Source of the DNA: RHKX01 sp964497825
GTDB lineage: Bacteria > Actinomycetota > Thermoleophilia > Solirubrobacterales > 70-9
Direction of reading: 5' to 3'
NCBI GenBank assembly: GCA_964497825.1
Contig: CAZCFA010000094.1
Coordinates: 1-7,450, forward strand
DNA: 7,450 bases
Part shown: positions 6,089 through 7,450 of the stretch, piece after piece
Layout: the number at the start of each line of letters is the position of its first letter
Numbering within the stretch: the first letter of the stretch is position 1
The notes under the pieces: model-generated
The model's database searches: none
What the model saw: the letters and a program-made list of their open reading frames with translations, nothing else
What the model was told of the DNA's origin: nothing
Program-made: the position numbers and the translations under genes

Positions 6089-7450
6089 CGGGTCAAGGCA
6101 CAGGTCGCGATGGTGATGAACCTCGACAAGTGCATCGGCTGCCACACCTGCTCGGTCACCTGCAAGCAGGTCTGGACGAACCGGCCCGGCACCGAGTACG
6201 TCTGGTTCAACAACGTCGAGACGATGCCGGGCCAGGGCTACCCGCGGCAGTGGTCCGATCAGGCGCGCTGGAACGGCGGCTGGGAGCTGAACAAGCGCGG
6301 CAAGCTGCAGCTCAAGGCCGGCGGCCGGATCAAGAAGCTGCTGACGATCTTCTCCAACCCCGACCTGCCGGCGATCGACGACTACTACGAGCCGTTCACC
6401 TACGACTACGAGACGCTCGTCGACGCGCCGCTGGGACCGCGCGACCCGGTCGCCCGCCCGCACTCGCAGCTGACCGGCAAGCCGATGAGCCTCGAGTGGG
6501 GGCCGAACTGGGACGAGGGCCTCGCCGGCGGCCCCGAGCACGCCACCTCCGACCCGCACCTGGCGGCGATGGAGGAGGAGGTGCGGATGACCTACGAGCA
6601 GGCGTTCATGTACTTCCTGCCGCGGATCTGCGAGCACTGCCTGAACCCCTCCTGCGTCGCCTCCTGCCCGTCGGGGGCGATGTACAAGCGCGAGGAGGAC
6701 GGCATCGTCCTCGTCGACCAGGAGCGCTGCCGCGGCTGGCGCATGTGCGTCTCCGGCTGCCCCTACAAGAAGGTCTACTTCAACCACCGCACCGGCAAGG
6801 CCGAGAAGTGCACGCTCTGCTACCCGCGGATCGAGAACGGCCAGCCGACGATCTGCTCGGAGACCTGCGTCGGCCGGATCCGCTACCTCGGCCTCGTGCT
6901 CTACGACGCCGACCGCGTCGAGGAGGCCGCCTCGGTGCCCGACGAGCGCGACCTGCTCGCCGCCCAGCGCGACGTGTTCCTCGATCCCGAGGACCCCGAG
7001 GTCCGCGCCGCCGCCGAGCGCGACGGCATCCCCCACGACTGGATCGACGCCGCCCGGCGCTCGCCGATCTACGACCTGGCGATGCGCTGGGGCGTGGCGC
7101 TGCCGCTGCACCCCGAGTTCAGGACGCTGCCGATGGTCTGGTACGTGCCGCCGCTCTCGCCGGTCGCGGCGACGCTCGAGACCGACGGCTACGAGGCCGA
7201 TCCCGACGACGTCTTCGGCGCGATCGACAACCTGCGGATCCCGCTCGAGTACATCGCCAACCTGCTGACCGCCGGCGACGTCGGCGTCGTCCGCGAGGTC
7301 CTCCACCGGCTCGCCGCGATGCGCTCCTACATGCGCAAGCGCGAGGTGCTCGGCGAGACCGACGAGGCGCTGCCGGGCAAGGTCGGCCTGAGCGGGCCCG
7401 AGCTCGAGCGCATGTACCGGCTGCTGGCGATCGCCGACTACGACGACCGC
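6086..7450 (+). CDS. narH: Respiratory nitrate reductase, beta (iron-sulfur) subunit NarH, cut by window end
   Basis: NarH carries electrons from the NarI haems to NarG through four iron-sulfur clusters. The frame is open from the ATG at 6086 to the last base: 455 codons and no stop. E. coli NarH is about 512 residues, so roughly the last 50-60 are missing because the window ends, not because the gene is broken. Four cysteine groups are complete: C16/C19/C22/C26, C182/C185/C190/C194, C215/C221/C225 and C242/C245/C257/C261. Trp218 in CRGWRMC replaces a fourth cysteine, as in E. coli Trp220, giving the [3Fe-4S] cluster. Further family blocks are WFNNVETMPGQGYPRQW, CSETCVGRIRYLGL, LPMVWYVPPLSP (348-359) and IPLEYIANLLTAGD (385-398). 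The start aligns with E. coli NarH (MxxxxQVxMVxNLDKCIGC). There is no signal peptide; it acts on the cytoplasmic face with NarG. Confidence 0.98.
   Translation, partial: MRVKAQVAMVMNLDKCIGCHTCSVTCKQVWTNRPGTEYVWFNNVETMPGQGYPRQWSDQARWNGGWELNKRGKLQLKAGGRIKKLLTIFSNPDLPAIDDYYEPFTYDYETLVDAPLGPRDPVARPHSQLTGKPMSLEWGPNWDEGLAGGPEHATSDPHLAAMEEEVRMTYEQAFMYFLPRICEHCLNPSCVASCPSGAMYKREEDGIVLVDQERCRGWRMCVSGCPYKKVYFNHRTGKAEKCTLCYPRIENGQPTICSETCVGRIRYLGLVLYDADRVEEAASVPDERDLLAAQRDVFLDPEDPEVRAAAERDGIPHDWIDAARRSPIYDLAMRWGVALPLHPEFRTLPMVWYVPPLSPVAATLETDGYEADPDDVFGAIDNLRIPLEYIANLLTAGDVGVVREVLHRLAAMRSYMRKREVLGETDEALPGKVGLSGPELERMYRLLAIADYDDR

Noticed and set aside
6014..7306. A 430-codon minus-strand open frame opposite narH
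   Set aside because: It is again codon-aligned with the real gene. NarH shows a full set of cysteine clusters, while the antisense product is Val/Ala/Arg/Asp-rich without motifs.
1..7450. CRISPR arrays, insertion sequences, tRNA or rRNA genes, riboswitches
   Set aside because: No regularly spaced repeats, terminal inverted repeats, transposase-like protein or structured RNA signatures were seen; nearly the whole window is accounted for by four protein genes.

Overview
The window is very GC-rich DNA with few T- or A-ending codons in its genes. It looks like a chromosomal segment of a high-GC Actinomycetota. The NarG protein resembles the mycobacterial NarG type more than the Escherichia coli type, both compared from memory. 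A deep lineage such as Thermoleophilia (Solirubrobacterales) is plausible but is an inference, because there is no rRNA or other marker gene here.

Layout: (1) 1-72 is a short flank that may hold the tail of a convergent gene, plus hairpins. (2) 73-639, minus strand, encodes a 188-residue cytoplasmic DsbA/FrnE-type thioredoxin-fold protein with a CPFC active site. (3) 640-827 is a divergent intergenic region with a promoter-like pair of boxes just before the next gene. (4) 828-2318, plus strand, encodes a 496-residue FAD-dependent oxidoreductase related to NDH-2 and sulfide:quinone reductases, with an unusual second nucleotide-binding region and a helical tail. (5) 2319-2387 is a short spacer. 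(6) 2388-6086 is a complete narG, the molybdenum catalytic subunit of respiratory nitrate reductase. (7) 6086-7450 is narH, the iron-sulfur subunit, which runs off the window after 455 codons. narG and narH overlap by one base. narJ and narI probably follow outside the window.

How the genes work together: NarG and NarH form the cytoplasmic nitrate-reducing arm of the membrane NarGHI complex, which oxidises quinol through NarI. All recognisable cofactor ligands are present (FS0 His/Cys set and Mo Asp in NarG; fifteen Cys plus one Trp in NarH), so the enzyme should be functional. The flavoprotein gene lies 69 bases upstream on the same strand. It could feed electrons into the quinone pool or have a redox-sensing role; that is inference. 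The thioredoxin-fold gene is divergent and may be unrelated.

I see no CRISPR array, mobile element, tRNA or rRNA, and nothing that amounts to a wholly new system. The least understood item is the flavoprotein at 828-2318. Very long antisense open frames cover all three plus-strand genes, but they are a base-composition artefact.
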